From assembly GCF_008634025.1 (NCBI RefSeq), contig NZ_PDCM01000002.1, positions 1,860,001 to 1,924,000 on the forward strand: 64,000 nucleotides of DNA, in the 5' to 3' direction. Below the pieces are notes generated by a model. That model worked only from the letters and a program-made list of their open reading frames with translations. It was not told where the DNA came from and ran no database searches. Numbering within the stretch: position 1 is the stretch's first letter; every line of letters begins with the position of its first letter. Shown in pieces: positions 7,125 to 16,199 of the stretch. The position numbers were made by a program, and so were the translations under genes. The stretch is from Streptomyces albofaciens JCM 4342 (lineage in GTDB: Bacteria; Actinomycetota; Actinomycetes; Streptomycetales; Streptomycetaceae).

Positions 7125-8582
7125 TTACTTGACGCCCAGCCAGTTCTCGATGGGGTGCAGCGCGAAGTAGCCGAGGAAGATCAGCGCGAGTACCCACATG
7201 AAGGCGCCGACCTCCCGCCACTTGCCCTGCGCGGTCTTGATGGCGGTGTAGGCGATGACGCCCGCGCCGACGCCCGCGGTGATGTTGTACGTGAAGGGCA
7301 TCAGCGCCACGGTGAGGAACACCGGTATGGACACCGATCGGTCGCTCCAGTCCACGTGCTTGGCGGCACTCATCATCATCGAGCCGATCACGACGAGGGC
7401 GGCCGCGGCGACCTGGGCGGGCACGAGCTGGGTGAGCGGGGTGAAGAAGAGGCAGGCGGCGAAGAACAGGCCGGTGACGACCGAGGACAGACCGGTGCGG
7501 GCGCCTTCGCCGACACCGCTGGCCGACTCGATGAACACGGTCTGTCCCGACGCGCCCGCCACGCCGCCGATCGCGCCGCCCGCGCCGTCGATGAACAGCG
7601 CCTTGGACAGGCCGGGCATCCGCCCCTTGTCGTCGGCGAGCTTCGCTTCCGTACCGACGCCGATGATGGTGGCCATGGCGTCGAAGAACCCGGCGAGCAC
7701 GAGGGTGAAGACGATCATGCCGACGGTGAGCGCGCCGATCCGGTCCCAGCCGCCGAACTCGACGTGCCCGAAGAGCCCGAAGTCGGGCATGGCGACGGCG
7801 CTGCCGTGCAGCTCGGGCGAGGTGCCGCCCCAGTCCTTGTCGGTGAGGCCGCCGAGGGTGGTGGCGAGCACGGACAGGACCGTGCCGACGACGATGCCGA
7901 TGAGGATGGCGCCGGGCACGTTGCGGGCCTGGAGCATGAAGATCAGCACCAGGGTGACGGCGAAGAAGAGGACCGGCCAGCCGGACAGTTCCCCGGTCAG
8001 ACCGAGCTGGACGGGACCGCCGGTGCCCTTGCCGACGAAGCCCGCCTTCACCAGGCCGAGCAGGGCGACGAACATGCCGATGCCCATGGTGATGGCGTGC
8101 TTGAGGGCCAGCGGGATGGCGTTCATGATCATCTCGCGCAGCCCGGTGACCACCAGGAGCATGATGACCACGCCGTACAGCACGCACATGCCCATCGCCT
8201 GCGGCCAGGTCATGTACGGCACGACCTGCGAGGTCAGCGCCGCCGAGACGTTCAGCCCGGCGGCCAGGGCCAGCGGCACCTTGCCGATGAACCCCATGAG
8301 CAGGGTGCAGACCGCCGCGCCCAGGGCCGTGGCGGTCACCACGCCGGCGCTCGCGAGCGTGTGCTCCCCGGCGTCCGGCGTCGACAGGATGAGGGGGTTG
8401 AGCAGGAGGATGTAGCACATCGCCATGAAGGTGGTGATGCCGCCGCGCACCTCGCGCGCGACCGTCGATCCTCTGTCGGAGATGTGGAAGTACCGGTCGA
8501 GCCAGGACCGGCCGGCGGGCTGACGCGTGCCCGCGCCCGCGTCTTCCGCCGTGGTCCTCGGCTCCAGGAACTGCTGGGTCAT
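7125..8582 (-). CDS. NCS2-family purine permease (AzgA-like)
   Basis: A 485-residue polytopic membrane protein of the AzgA branch of the NCS2 nucleobase transporters. It has the N-terminal FHISDRGSTVAREVRGGITTFMAMCYILLLNP signature region, GKVPLALAAGLNVSAAL, and FDAMATIIGVGTEAKL around mid-protein. AzgA proteins import adenine, guanine or hypoxanthine by proton symport. Placed between the xanthine dehydrogenase subunits and XdhC, it most likely supplies hypoxanthine or guanine to the same catabolic route. The ATG start at 8582 gives the expected N-terminus. A 169-base gap separates it from the upstream dehydrogenase subunit, so it may have its own promoter. No truncation is visible. Confidence 0.9.
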   Translation of the reverse strand: MTQQFLEPRTTAEDAGAGTRQPAGRSWLDRYFHISDRGSTVAREVRGGITTFMAMCYILLLNPLILSTPDAGEHTLASAGVVTATALGAAVCTLLMGFIGKVPLALAAGLNVSAALTSQVVPYMTWPQAMGMCVLYGVVIMLLVVTGLREMIMNAIPLALKHAITMGIGMFVALLGLVKAGFVGKGTGGPVQLGLTGELSGWPVLFFAVTLVLIFMLQARNVPGAILIGIVVGTVLSVLATTLGGLTDKDWGGTSPELHGSAVAMPDFGLFGHVEFGGWDRIGALTVGMIVFTLVLAGFFDAMATIIGVGTEAKLADDKGRMPGLSKALFIDGAGGAIGGVAGASGQTVFIESASGVGEGARTGLSSVVTGLFFAACLFFTPLTQLVPAQVAAAALVVIGSMMMSAAKHVDWSDRSVSIPVFLTVALMPFTYNITAGVGAGVIAYTAIKTAQGKWREVGAFMWVLALIFLGYFALHPIENWLGVK

Positions 8583-8751
8583 GGTGCCTTACTCCCAAGG
8601 TTCATAGGGGCCCTCGCGCCGCGCACGCACCGCGGCGCGAGATTTGGGATGGAACTTCGGCTGCACGACCCGGGGGACGGCCCAGGTGCCTGCGGCGGGA
8701 CGGCCGTACGGCGGTGAACGGCACCGCCGTACGGCTGCCCCGCCCGCGCGG

Positions 8752-11136
8752 CTATGTGCCGGTGAGATGCTCCGGCCGGACCGGGGTCCGGTTCAGTTCC
8801 AGCCCGGTCGCGTTCCGGATCGCCGCGAGGACGGCCGGGGTGGACGACAGGGTGGGTGCCTCGCCGATGCCGCGCAGCCCGTACGGGGCGTGCTCGTCGG
8901 CGAGTTCGAGCACGTCGACCGGGATGGTCGGCGTGTCGAGGATCGTGGGGATCAGGTAGTCCGTGAAGGACGGGTTGCGCACCTTCGCGGTCTTCGGGTC
9001 GACGATGATCTCCTCCATCACCGCGACGCCGAGGCCCTGTGTCGTACCGCCCTGGATCTGCCCGACCACGGACAGCGGGTTCAGGGCCTTGCCGACGTCC
9101 TGGGCGCAGGCCAGCTCCACGACCTTGACCAGGCCGAGCGCGGTGTCCACCTCGACGACCGCGCGGTGCGCCGCGAAGGAGTACTGGACGTGGCCGTTGC
9201 CCTGGCCGGTGCGCAGGTCGAACGGTTCGGTCGGGCGGTGCCGCCATTCCAGTTCGAGGTCGATGGCCTCGTCCTCCAGGACGTCCGCCACATCGGCCAG
9301 CACCTCGCCGCCGTCGGTGACGGCCTTGCCGTTCTCCAGCAGGAGTTCGGCGGTGGCCCACGCCGGGTGGTACGTGCCGAACTTGCGCCGGCCCAGTTCC
9401 AGGACCTGTTCGCGCACGTGCTCGCAGGTGTTCTTCACCGCGCCGCCGGTGACGTAGGTCTGCCGGGAGGCGGAGGTGGAGCCGGCCGAGCCGACCCGGG
9501 TGTCCGCCGGGTGGATGGTGACCTGGTCGACGCCCAGTTCCGTACGGGCGATCTGCGCGTGGACGGTGACGCCGCCCTGGCCGACCTCCGCCATCGCCGT
9601 GTGCACGGTCGCGACCGGCACACCGCCGACGACCTCCATGCGGACCCGGGCGGTCGAGTAGTCGTCGAAGCCCTCGGAGAAGCCGACGTTCTTGATGCCG
9701 ACCGCGTAGCCGATGCCGCGTACGACGTCCTCGCCGTGCGTGGTGTTGGACAGTCCGCCGGGCAGCGCGCGGACGTCGGCGCCCTCGGTGGTCTCCCACT
9801 GGTTCTCCGGCGGCAGCGGCATCGCCTTGACGCGGCGCAGCAGCTCGGCGACGGGCGCCGGGGAGTCCACGACCTGCCCGGTGGGCAGCGGGGTGCCCTG
9901 TTCCATGGCGTTCAGCTGCCGGAACTCGACCGGGTCCATGCCCAGCTTCTGCGCGAGCTTGTCCATCTGCGCCTCGTACGCGAAGCACGCCTGGACCGCG
10001 CCGAAGCCGCGCATGGCGCCGCAGGGCGGGTTGTTCGTGTAGAGGGCGATGGCCTCGATGTCCACGTCGTCGACCGCGTACGGGCCGACGGACAGGGACG
10101 AGGCGTTGCCGACGACGGCCGGGGAGGCGGACGCGTAGGCGCCGCCGTCCAGCACGATGCGGCACTTCATGTGGGTGAGCTTGCCGTCCTTGGTGGCGCC
10201 GTGCTCGTACCAGAGCTTGGCGGGGTGCCGGTGGACGTGGCCGAAGAACGACTCGAACCGGTTGTAGACGATCTTGACGGGCTTGCCGGTGCGCAGTGCG
10301 AGCAGACAGCCGTGGATCTGCATCGACAGGTCCTCGCGGCCGCCGAAGGCGCCGCCGACGCCGGACAGCGTCATGCGGACCTTGTCCTCGGGCAGGCCCA
10401 GGACCGGGGCGATCTGGCGCAGATCGGAGTGCAGCCACTGGGTGGCGACGTACAGGTCGACGCCGCCGTCCTCGGCGGGCACCGCGAGGCCCGACTCCGG
10501 GCCGAGGAACGCCTGGTCCTGCATGCCGAAGACGTACTCGCCGGAGACGATCACATCGGCGCGGCGGGCGGCCGCGTCGGCGTCGCCGCGCACGATCGGC
10601 TGGCGGTGCACGATGTTCGGGTGCGGTACGTGCCCGGCGTGGTGATCCTTTCGGTTCTCGTGGACCAGCGGCGCGTCCTCGGCCAGCGCGGACGCCTCGT
10701 CGGTGACCACCGGCAGCTCGGCGTACTCGACCTTGATCTTGGCGGCGGCGCGGCGGGCGGTCTCCGGGTGGTCGGCGGCGACCAGCGCGACCGGCTCGCC
10801 GTGGTGGCGGACCTTGCCGTGCGCCAGGACGGGCGTGTCCTGGATCTCCAGGCCGTAGTTCTTCACCTCGGTGGGCAGGTCGTCATAGGTGAGGACCGCG
10901 TACACGCCGGACTGGGCGAGCGCCTCGGAGGTGTCGATGGAGACGATCTCGGCGTGCGCGACGGTGGAGCGCAGCGTGCAGCCCCACAGCATGTCCTCGT
11001 GCCACAGGTCGGAGGAGTACGCGAACTCGCCGGTCACCTTCAGCGTGCCGTCCGGGCGCAGCGTGGAGGCGCCGATGCCCGCGTCGGCCGTGCCGCCCTG
11101 GGTCAGGTGGGTGGGTGTGCGGGTGACTCCGCTCAT
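8752..11136 (-). CDS. Xanthine dehydrogenase, molybdopterin-binding large subunit
   Basis: Catalytic subunit (794 residues) that hydroxylates hypoxanthine and xanthine at the molybdenum centre. It begins two bases after the stop of the [2Fe-2S] subunit gene. Visible signatures are the aldehyde oxidase/xanthine dehydrogenase a/b hammerhead near the N-terminus, the cofactor loop GVGGAFGGRED, CGAMRGFGAVQ, GQGGVTVHAQIARTELGV, and the C-terminal RGIGEAPTLSS. The glutamate of GIGEA (about residue 758) is the catalytic base position. Length is normal for a separate large subunit. With the two downstream-numbered genes it forms the three-subunit enzyme typical of actinomycetes. Alternative substrates such as other aldehydes or N-heterocycles are possible, but the PucR and permease neighbours favour purines. 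Confidence 0.92.
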   Translation of the reverse strand: MSGVTRTPTHLTQGGTADAGIGASTLRPDGTLKVTGEFAYSSDLWHEDMLWGCTLRSTVAHAEIVSIDTSEALAQSGVYAVLTYDDLPTEVKNYGLEIQDTPVLAHGKVRHHGEPVALVAADHPETARRAAAKIKVEYAELPVVTDEASALAEDAPLVHENRKDHHAGHVPHPNIVHRQPIVRGDADAAARRADVIVSGEYVFGMQDQAFLGPESGLAVPAEDGGVDLYVATQWLHSDLRQIAPVLGLPEDKVRMTLSGVGGAFGGREDLSMQIHGCLLALRTGKPVKIVYNRFESFFGHVHRHPAKLWYEHGATKDGKLTHMKCRIVLDGGAYASASPAVVGNASSLSVGPYAVDDVDIEAIALYTNNPPCGAMRGFGAVQACFAYEAQMDKLAQKLGMDPVEFRQLNAMEQGTPLPTGQVVDSPAPVAELLRRVKAMPLPPENQWETTEGADVRALPGGLSNTTHGEDVVRGIGYAVGIKNVGFSEGFDDYSTARVRMEVVGGVPVATVHTAMAEVGQGGVTVHAQIARTELGVDQVTIHPADTRVGSAGSTSASRQTYVTGGAVKNTCEHVREQVLELGRRKFGTYHPAWATAELLLENGKAVTDGGEVLADVADVLEDEAIDLELEWRHRPTEPFDLRTGQGNGHVQYSFAAHRAVVEVDTALGLVKVVELACAQDVGKALNPLSVVGQIQGGTTQGLGVAVMEEIIVDPKTAKVRNPSFTDYLIPTILDTPTIPVDVLELADEHAPYGLRGIGEAPTLSSTPAVLAAIRNATGLELNRTPVRPEHLTGT

Positions 11137-11138
11137 GG

Positions 11139-11738
11139 TCAGGCCCCCGTTCCGGCGGTCCGCGCGTCGCCGCGGGCGGCGGCGAGCCGTACCGCGTCGA
11201 GGATCTTCTCGTAGCCCGTGCAGCGGCACAGGTTGCCGGACAGCGCCTCGCGGATGTCCGCGTCGGACGGCTGGGCGTTGCGCTCCAGCAGTTCGTCGGC
11301 GGCGACCAGCAGGCCGGGCGTGCAGAAGCCGCACTGGACGGCGCCCGCGTCGATGAACGCCTGCTGAACGGGTGAGAGCTTGACCTGCCCTTCGGCGGCG
11401 GGCTTGGCCTGCCGGCGCTGGGCGGCGTCGACGCTCGTACCGGCGGAGCCGCAGGCGCCGGTGGCGCAGCCGCCGTGCTGGGCGCGCTGCTCGGCGTAGT
11501 CGGCCAGGCCCTCGACGGTGACGACCTCCCGGCCCTCGGCCTGGCCGGCCGCGACCAGGCACGAACACACCGGCACACCGTCCAGGCGGACCGTGCAGGA
11601 GCCGCATTCGCCCTGCTCACAGGCGTTCTTCGAGCCCGGCAGGCCCATCCGCTCGCGCAGCACGTACAGCAGGCTCTCGCCCTCCCATACGTCGTCGGCC
11701 TGCTGCTCGCGGCCGTTGACGGTGAACTTCACGCGCAC
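11139..11738 (-). CDS. Xanthine dehydrogenase, [2Fe-2S] subunit
   Basis: A 199-residue electron-transfer subunit with two [2Fe-2S] clusters. The plant-ferredoxin-like cluster motif is CEQGECGSC with a later VCSC, and the helical-domain cluster uses CGFCTPG and CRCTG. Between the domains is an extra segment of about 25-30 residues carrying two more cysteines in GGCATGACGS, not expected in the family. The GTG start at 11738 has GAGAGGAG upstream and overlaps the end of the FAD subunit gene by 10 bases. The large subunit follows two bases after the stop. Electrons pass from molybdenum through these clusters to the FAD subunit. Confidence 0.92.
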   Translation of the reverse strand: MRVKFTVNGREQQADDVWEGESLLYVLRERMGLPGSKNACEQGECGSCTVRLDGVPVCSCLVAAGQAEGREVVTVEGLADYAEQRAQHGGCATGACGSAGTSVDAAQRRQAKPAAEGQVKLSPVQQAFIDAGAVQCGFCTPGLLVAADELLERNAQPSDADIREALSGNLCRCTGYEKILDAVRLAAARGDARTAGTGA

Positions 11739-12616
11739 TGGGCGCTCCTCTCGTTGCCGCGGTAGGACTCCCAGGTCCAGCCGAGGGTGCGGCGCGCCAT
11801 GATCCCCACCGCGTGGCGCCGGTACTTCGCGCTGCCGCGCACATCGTCGATCGGGTTGCAGGCGCCGGTGGCCAGCTCGGCGAACCGCTTCGCCACGGAC
11901 GGCGGAATGGGCCGCCCCGACTCCCAGAAGCCGCCCTCCTCCAGGGCCGCCGTCAGGAACTCCTCGGCGGCCCTGGCCCGTACGGGTGTGGGGGCGGCCG
12001 AGCCGATGCCGGTGCGTACGGTGCGGGTGCGCGGGTGCAGCGCGAGGCCGAAGGCGCACACCGCGATGACCATCGCGTTGCGGGTGCCGACCTTGGAGAA
12101 CTGCTGCGGTCCGTCCGCCTTGGGCAGGTGCACGGCGCGGATCAGCTCGTCCGGCTCCAGCGCGTTGCGCTTGACGCCCAGATAGAAGTCGTCGACGGGG
12201 ATCATGCGGCGGCCGCGTACCGACTCGGCCTCGACCTCGCCGCCGGAGGCGAGCAGCGCCGGGTGCGCGTCCCCGGCCGGGGAGGCGGTGCCCAGGTTGC
12301 CGCCGACACCGCCGCGGTTGCGGATCTGCGGGGAGGCGACGGTGTGCGAGGCGAGCGCCAGGCCGGGCAGCTCGGTGCGCAGGTTCTCCATGATCTGCGT
12401 GTACGGCACGGACGCGCCGAGCCGTACGGTCTCCTCGCCCACCTCCCACTCCCGCAGGTCATCGACGCGGTTCAGGTCGAGCAGGTACTCGGGGCGGCGG
12501 TGGTCGAAGTTGATCTCGACCATGACATCGGTGCCGCCCGCGATCGGCACAGCCGTGGGGTGCTCGGCCTTGGCGGCGAGCGCCTCCTCCCAGCTGCCGG
12601 GGCGAAGGAAGTCCAT
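11729..12616 (-). CDS. Xanthine dehydrogenase, FAD-binding subunit
   Basis: First gene of the dehydrogenase operon, 295 residues. FAD-binding PCMH-type motifs are clear: AGGTDVMVEINF near residues 25-36 and IRNRGGVGGNLGTASPAGD near the middle. The C-terminal CO dehydrogenase flavoprotein domain follows. The subunit accepts electrons from the [2Fe-2S] clusters and passes them to NAD+ or oxygen. I chose the ATG at 12616 (MDFLRPGSWEEAL), because the longer frame adds a low-complexity stretch with no homology. Its leader carries a strong hairpin that ends 26 bases before the start, and the gene is divergent from the PucR regulator. Confidence 0.92.
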   Translation of the reverse strand: MDFLRPGSWEEALAAKAEHPTAVPIAGGTDVMVEINFDHRRPEYLLDLNRVDDLREWEVGEETVRLGASVPYTQIMENLRTELPGLALASHTVASPQIRNRGGVGGNLGTASPAGDAHPALLASGGEVEAESVRGRRMIPVDDFYLGVKRNALEPDELIRAVHLPKADGPQQFSKVGTRNAMVIAVCAFGLALHPRTRTVRTGIGSAAPTPVRARAAEEFLTAALEEGGFWESGRPIPPSVAKRFAELATGACNPIDDVRGSAKYRRHAVGIMARRTLGWTWESYRGNERSAQCA

Positions 12617-12641
12617 ACGAGGCTCTCTTCTACGAAATCTT

Positions 12642-12668
12642 CGGTGCGTCCGGGCGCCGGACGCACCG
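12642..12668. promoter_or_regulatory. Perfect 11-bp hairpin just upstream of the xanthine dehydrogenase operon
   Basis: CGGTGCGTCCG (12642-12652) and CGGACGCACCG (12658-12668) pair perfectly around a 5-base loop. A second hairpin, GAGGACC/GGTCCTC with a 3-base loop, lies at 12713-12729. Both are in the divergent intergenic region. No T-run follows on the operon strand, so the first is more likely a leader structure or protein-binding site than a terminator. Two GCGGTTGG words at 12760 and 12819 could be PucR half-sites, which is speculative. Confidence 0.5.
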
Positions 12669-12932
12669 GCGCGGGCACCGCTCGCGAAATCGGGTCGTCC
12701 GCTGCCCGCGGTGAGGACCAACGGTCCTCGACTGCGGGGGCCGTTCCTGTCCTGTCAACGCGGTTGGGCCCAGTGAACGCGCCCCGCACCCGCCGGGTGC
12801 AGTCACCGAAACCATGAAGCGGTTGGCTGGCCACGGCGCATGTCTTGTAGATTCGAACGAAAGGCGGGGCGCAGAAACCTCGCGGTATTCCACCGGCAAC
12901 ATCAGTCAGAACAGAACGGCGGGCGAGAGACC

Positions 12933-14606
12933 ATGCGGCTCCGCGCACTCCTGGACACCGGCACTCTCGGCCTGCGGCTGCTGGGCGGCGAGGAGGAACT
13001 GGACCGTACCGTGCGCGGGGTCATGACCACCGACCTGCGCGACCCCAGCCGCTACCTGTCCGGCGGCGAACTGGTGCTGACGGGGCTGGCCTGGCGCCGC
13101 GAGCCGGCGGACTCCGAGCGGTTCGTGCGCATCCTGGCCGCGGCCGGGGTCGCCGGGCTGGCCGCGGGCGAGGCCGAGCTGGGCGCGGTGCCCGAGGACC
13201 TGGTGGCGGCCTGCGCCCGGCACCGTCTGCCGCTGTTCTCCGTGGTGGAGGACGTCTCCTTCGCCTCGATCACCGAGTACGTCGTACGCCAGGTCTCCGG
13301 CGAGCGGGCGGGCGACCTGGCCGCCGTGGTGGACCGGCACCGCCGCCTGATGACCTCGGGGCCCGCGGGCGGCGGCCCGGAGGCCGTCCTGGAGCTGCTC
13401 GGCTCCGACCTGGACCTGCGCGCCTGGGTGCTGTCCCCCACCGGCCGGCAGATCGCCGGGTCCAGCCTGGCCGGATCGGGGCCCGAGCTGCCCGCCGAGA
13501 CCGGCGCCCGGCTGGCGGGCGAGCACCTGGCCGCCTCCCGCACCGGCCGCCGCGGCCCCTACCGGCTCCCGCTCGGCAGCACCACGTACTCCCTCTTCCC
13601 GATCCGCGGCAACGGCCGCGACCTGCGCGAGACGGTCCTGTCCGACTGGCTGCTGGCGGTCGAGGCGGACGCCGGCGACTGGGCCGAGGAGCGCCTGGAC
13701 CTGCTGCACGGCGTCACCCAGCTGATCGCCGTCGAGCGCGACCGCCGCGACGCGGCCCGTACGGTGCGCAGACGCCTCGCCCAGGAGGTCCTGGAGCTGG
13801 TGCAGGCGGGCGCCGCGCCCGCGGAGATCGCGGCCCGGCTCCGGGTGGCCGCGCCCGTGCTGCTGCCCGGGCTGGGCACGGCGCCGCACTGGCAGGTCGT
13901 CGTGGCCCGCGTCGAGTGGACGGGCGGGGACGTGCCCGGCGGGCCGGTCGCGCAGACGCTGCTGGAGGAGGTGCTGGTCGACCCCGGCACGTTCGGGCCC
14001 GACCCGTCCGACCGGATCGCCGTCGCGCACACCGGCGACGAGGCGGTGGCCCTGGTGCCGCTGCCGGCCGTGCCGGACGACGACGCGCGGGACGGCCACG
14101 CGTCCACCGCCGGGCTCCAGGCCGACGCCCTGCTCGCCGCCGTCCAGGAGCCGCTGACCCGGGGCCTGGGCGACGACGGCCGCCTGACCATCGGCGTCAG
14201 CGCCTCCGTCCACTCGGCGGAGGGCCTGCGCGGCGCCCTGGAGGAGGCCCGGCACGCCCGCCGGGTCGCCGCCGCCCGTCCGGGCCGGGTCTGCGCGGCC
14301 GGCCACGAGGAGCTGGCCTCGCACGTCCTGCTGCTGCCCTTCGTCCCCGACGACGTGCGCCGTGCCTTCACCGCCCGGCTCCTGGACCCGCTGCGCGACT
14401 ACGACCGCCGCCACCGCGCCGAGCTGATCCCCACCCTGGAGGCGTTCCTCGACTGCGACGGCTCCTGGACCCGCTGCGCCACCCGCCTCCACCTGCACGT
14501 CAACACCCTGCGCTACCGGGTCGGCCGCATCGAGCAGCTGACCGGCCGCGACCTGGCGCGCCTGGAGGACAAGCTGGACTTCTTCCTGGCGCTGCGGATG
14601 AGCTGA
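12933..14606 (+). CDS. PucR-family transcriptional regulator of purine catabolism
   Basis: A 557-residue regulator with the N-terminal PucR domain (LLDTGTLGLRLLGGEEELDRTVRGV and YLSGGELVLTGLAW), a central degenerate GGDEF-like region (CdaR type) and the C-terminal PucR helix-turn-helix (FLDCDGSWTRCATRLHLHVNTLRYRVGRIEQL). PucR proteins sense purine catabolites such as allantoin or urate and control xanthine dehydrogenase and permease genes. Its divergent position beside the xdh operon fits that role. The ATG at 12933 matches the family N-terminus. The frame is open further upstream, but that extension lacks homology. Whether it activates or represses here cannot be told. Confidence 0.92.
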   Translation: MRLRALLDTGTLGLRLLGGEEELDRTVRGVMTTDLRDPSRYLSGGELVLTGLAWRREPADSERFVRILAAAGVAGLAAGEAELGAVPEDLVAACARHRLPLFSVVEDVSFASITEYVVRQVSGERAGDLAAVVDRHRRLMTSGPAGGGPEAVLELLGSDLDLRAWVLSPTGRQIAGSSLAGSGPELPAETGARLAGEHLAASRTGRRGPYRLPLGSTTYSLFPIRGNGRDLRETVLSDWLLAVEADAGDWAEERLDLLHGVTQLIAVERDRRDAARTVRRRLAQEVLELVQAGAAPAEIAARLRVAAPVLLPGLGTAPHWQVVVARVEWTGGDVPGGPVAQTLLEEVLVDPGTFGPDPSDRIAVAHTGDEAVALVPLPAVPDDDARDGHASTAGLQADALLAAVQEPLTRGLGDDGRLTIGVSASVHSAEGLRGALEEARHARRVAAARPGRVCAAGHEELASHVLLLPFVPDDVRRAFTARLLDPLRDYDRRHRAELIPTLEAFLDCDGSWTRCATRLHLHVNTLRYRVGRIEQLTGRDLARLEDKLDFFLALRMS

Positions 14607-15122
14607 GGCGGCGGGCGGACAGCGGAACGTACGGCGGGGGCAGCGCTGGAACGTACGGCCGATAGGCGGAACGTACGGCCGGTACGGCGGAACGTACGGC
14701 CGGTACGGCGGAACGTACGGCCGGTACGGCGGAACGCATGGCCGGGGCGGCCGTGCACACGGCCCACATTCGGCCACGTATGAATGGCGGATATGCGCCC
14801 CTTGCCGGACCGGCGCGCAACGCCCGCCGCGCCAGGCTCGGTTGACCGATCGTCAGCAAAGGTCCCCGGGGCGGCGGTAATCCCTGATCACGCGTCACCC
14901 GTTCGGACGTATCCCGACGCCGCTCCCCACCGCCGCATCCGCCCCACCCCGCCCCTCGGGGCGCCGTGTACTGCCGGTTTCGGGCCGCCACGGTGCCCCC
15001 GGGAGGCGGCGAAGCGATTGTGAAATCATTCACCTTCCCCCTTGGCCGGGCGGCCGGATTCGTGCTGAGATGCGCCCACTGCTTCTCAGTTCCAGCTCAA
15101 CGGTGCGCTCGGGGAGGGCAAT
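14607..15122. other. Gene-free stretch of 516 bases
   Basis: Between pucR and the TPR-protein gene I see no coding region. The first 140 bases are the tandem repeat described separately. The rest (14750-15122) probably holds the promoter of the TPR gene, though I cannot place -35 or -10 hexamers with confidence. Confidence 0.5.
14620..14748. repeat. 21-bp tandem repeats downstream of pucR
   Basis: Four copies start at 14665, 14686, 14707 and 14728 with exact 21-base spacing. They are built on GGCGGAACGTACGGCC followed by a short spacer, with two degenerate copies before them (from about 14620). Each copy carries the self-complementary CGTACG. The array lies directly after the pucR stop codon. 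It is not coding on the plus strand. Confidence 0.85.
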
Positions 15123-16001
15123 GTGGCGGACACCGCCATGTCAGGAGCCGCGGGAACCGCGGGAACCGCACAGCCCGGGGAACCGGTGCCCGACATCCCG
15201 GCGGCCCGGTCGGCGGCCGGGGCGGACGCCCTGGACCGGGCCGTGTGGCGGCTGCGGTCACGGGGGTGCTGGGACGACGCGGCGGCCCTGCTGGAACCGC
15301 ACGCGGCGGGACATCCCCCGTACGCCATCCGCCGCGCAGCGCTCCTCGTGGAGCGCTGCATGTTCACCGCCACCGGGTGGGCCACGGCCGAGGACGCGCT
15401 GCGCGCCGCCGAGGCGGTGGCGGGCGACAACGACGAGCGGGGCGCCGCGGCCTGCGAGCGCGGCCACCTGGCGTACGCCGCCACGGTCCTGGGCGTACGG
15501 GACCGTGCCGACGAGGCGCGGTCCGCGCTCGGCCGGGCCGCGGCCCTGCTGGCCCCCACCGCGCCCGGCCGGGCACTGCTGGACTACCGGCGCGGCCTGA
15601 TGGCCGAACACGTCGCGCACAGCCCGGAATCCGCGCGCGCCGCCTACCGCCGCGCCCACGCGGGCGCCACCGCGCACGGCGACACCCTGCTGCTCTCCTT
15701 CACCTGGCGCCACCTCGCCGGGCTCGCCCTGCGCGACGGCGAACTCGCCGAGGCCCGGCACGGTTTCGCCGAGTCCCTGCGCATCCGCGAGGAACTGGGC
15801 TTCCTGGTCGGTACGGCACCGGCGCTGGTCGCCCTCGCCGACGCGGCGCCGCCCGAGGAGGCCGAGGGGCTGCGCATCGAGGCCGCCCGGCTCTTCCGGC
15901 TCATGGGCGGCGTACCGACCTGGCTCGCGGAGCACCTGGAGGGCGTACCGGCGGCCCCGGACGCCCCGCCGGCACCCCCGGCACACCGGGCAGGCCACTA
16001 G
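15123..16001 (+). CDS. TPR-like protein of unknown function
   Basis: A soluble, Ala-rich 292-residue protein built from helical tetratricopeptide-like repeats. AALLEPHAAG near 60 and AYRRAHAGATAHGDTLLLSFTWRHLAGLALRDGELAEARHGFAESLRIREEL in the second half are typical TPR pairs. The GTG start follows GGGGAGGG at good spacing, with an in-frame ATG five codons later as the alternative. No signal peptide or membrane segment is seen. The next gene, a methyltransferase-like protein, follows 198 bases later on the same strand. Proteins of this type in Streptomyces are often scaffold or sensor modules, but nothing here fixes a partner. Confidence 0.7.
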   Translation: MADTAMSGAAGTAGTAQPGEPVPDIPAARSAAGADALDRAVWRLRSRGCWDDAAALLEPHAAGHPPYAIRRAALLVERCMFTATGWATAEDALRAAEAVAGDNDERGAAACERGHLAYAATVLGVRDRADEARSALGRAAALLAPTAPGRALLDYRRGLMAEHVAHSPESARAAYRRAHAGATAHGDTLLLSFTWRHLAGLALRDGELAEARHGFAESLRIREELGFLVGTAPALVALADAAPPEEAEGLRIEAARLFRLMGGVPTWLAEHLEGVPAAPDAPPAPPAHRAGH

Positions 16002-16199
16002 ATCCGTTCGCCAGGCGCCCGCCCGCCGCCCGCCCGCCGCCCGGCCGGCTCCGCGTGCGCGCCCCTGGCATATGTGGCTCCGCGGACCCCACCCACCCCG
16101 AATTTGGCCTCAAGTCGCACTGTCCGTACGGGACTTGTCCCTGGATGCTGGTGCGGTTCGACTCCCGACCTACGGCAGCGCCTTTCAGGAGGCCACACC

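Noticed and set aside
8644..11214. 856-codon plus-strand frame opposite the xanthine dehydrogenase genes
   Set aside because: Antisense of well-conserved dehydrogenase subunits; no domain recognisable.
16130..16199. tRNA-like GGTTCGACTCC upstream of the methyltransferase gene
   Set aside because: The flanking bases do not form a 5-bp T-stem and no acceptor or anticodon arm is present.
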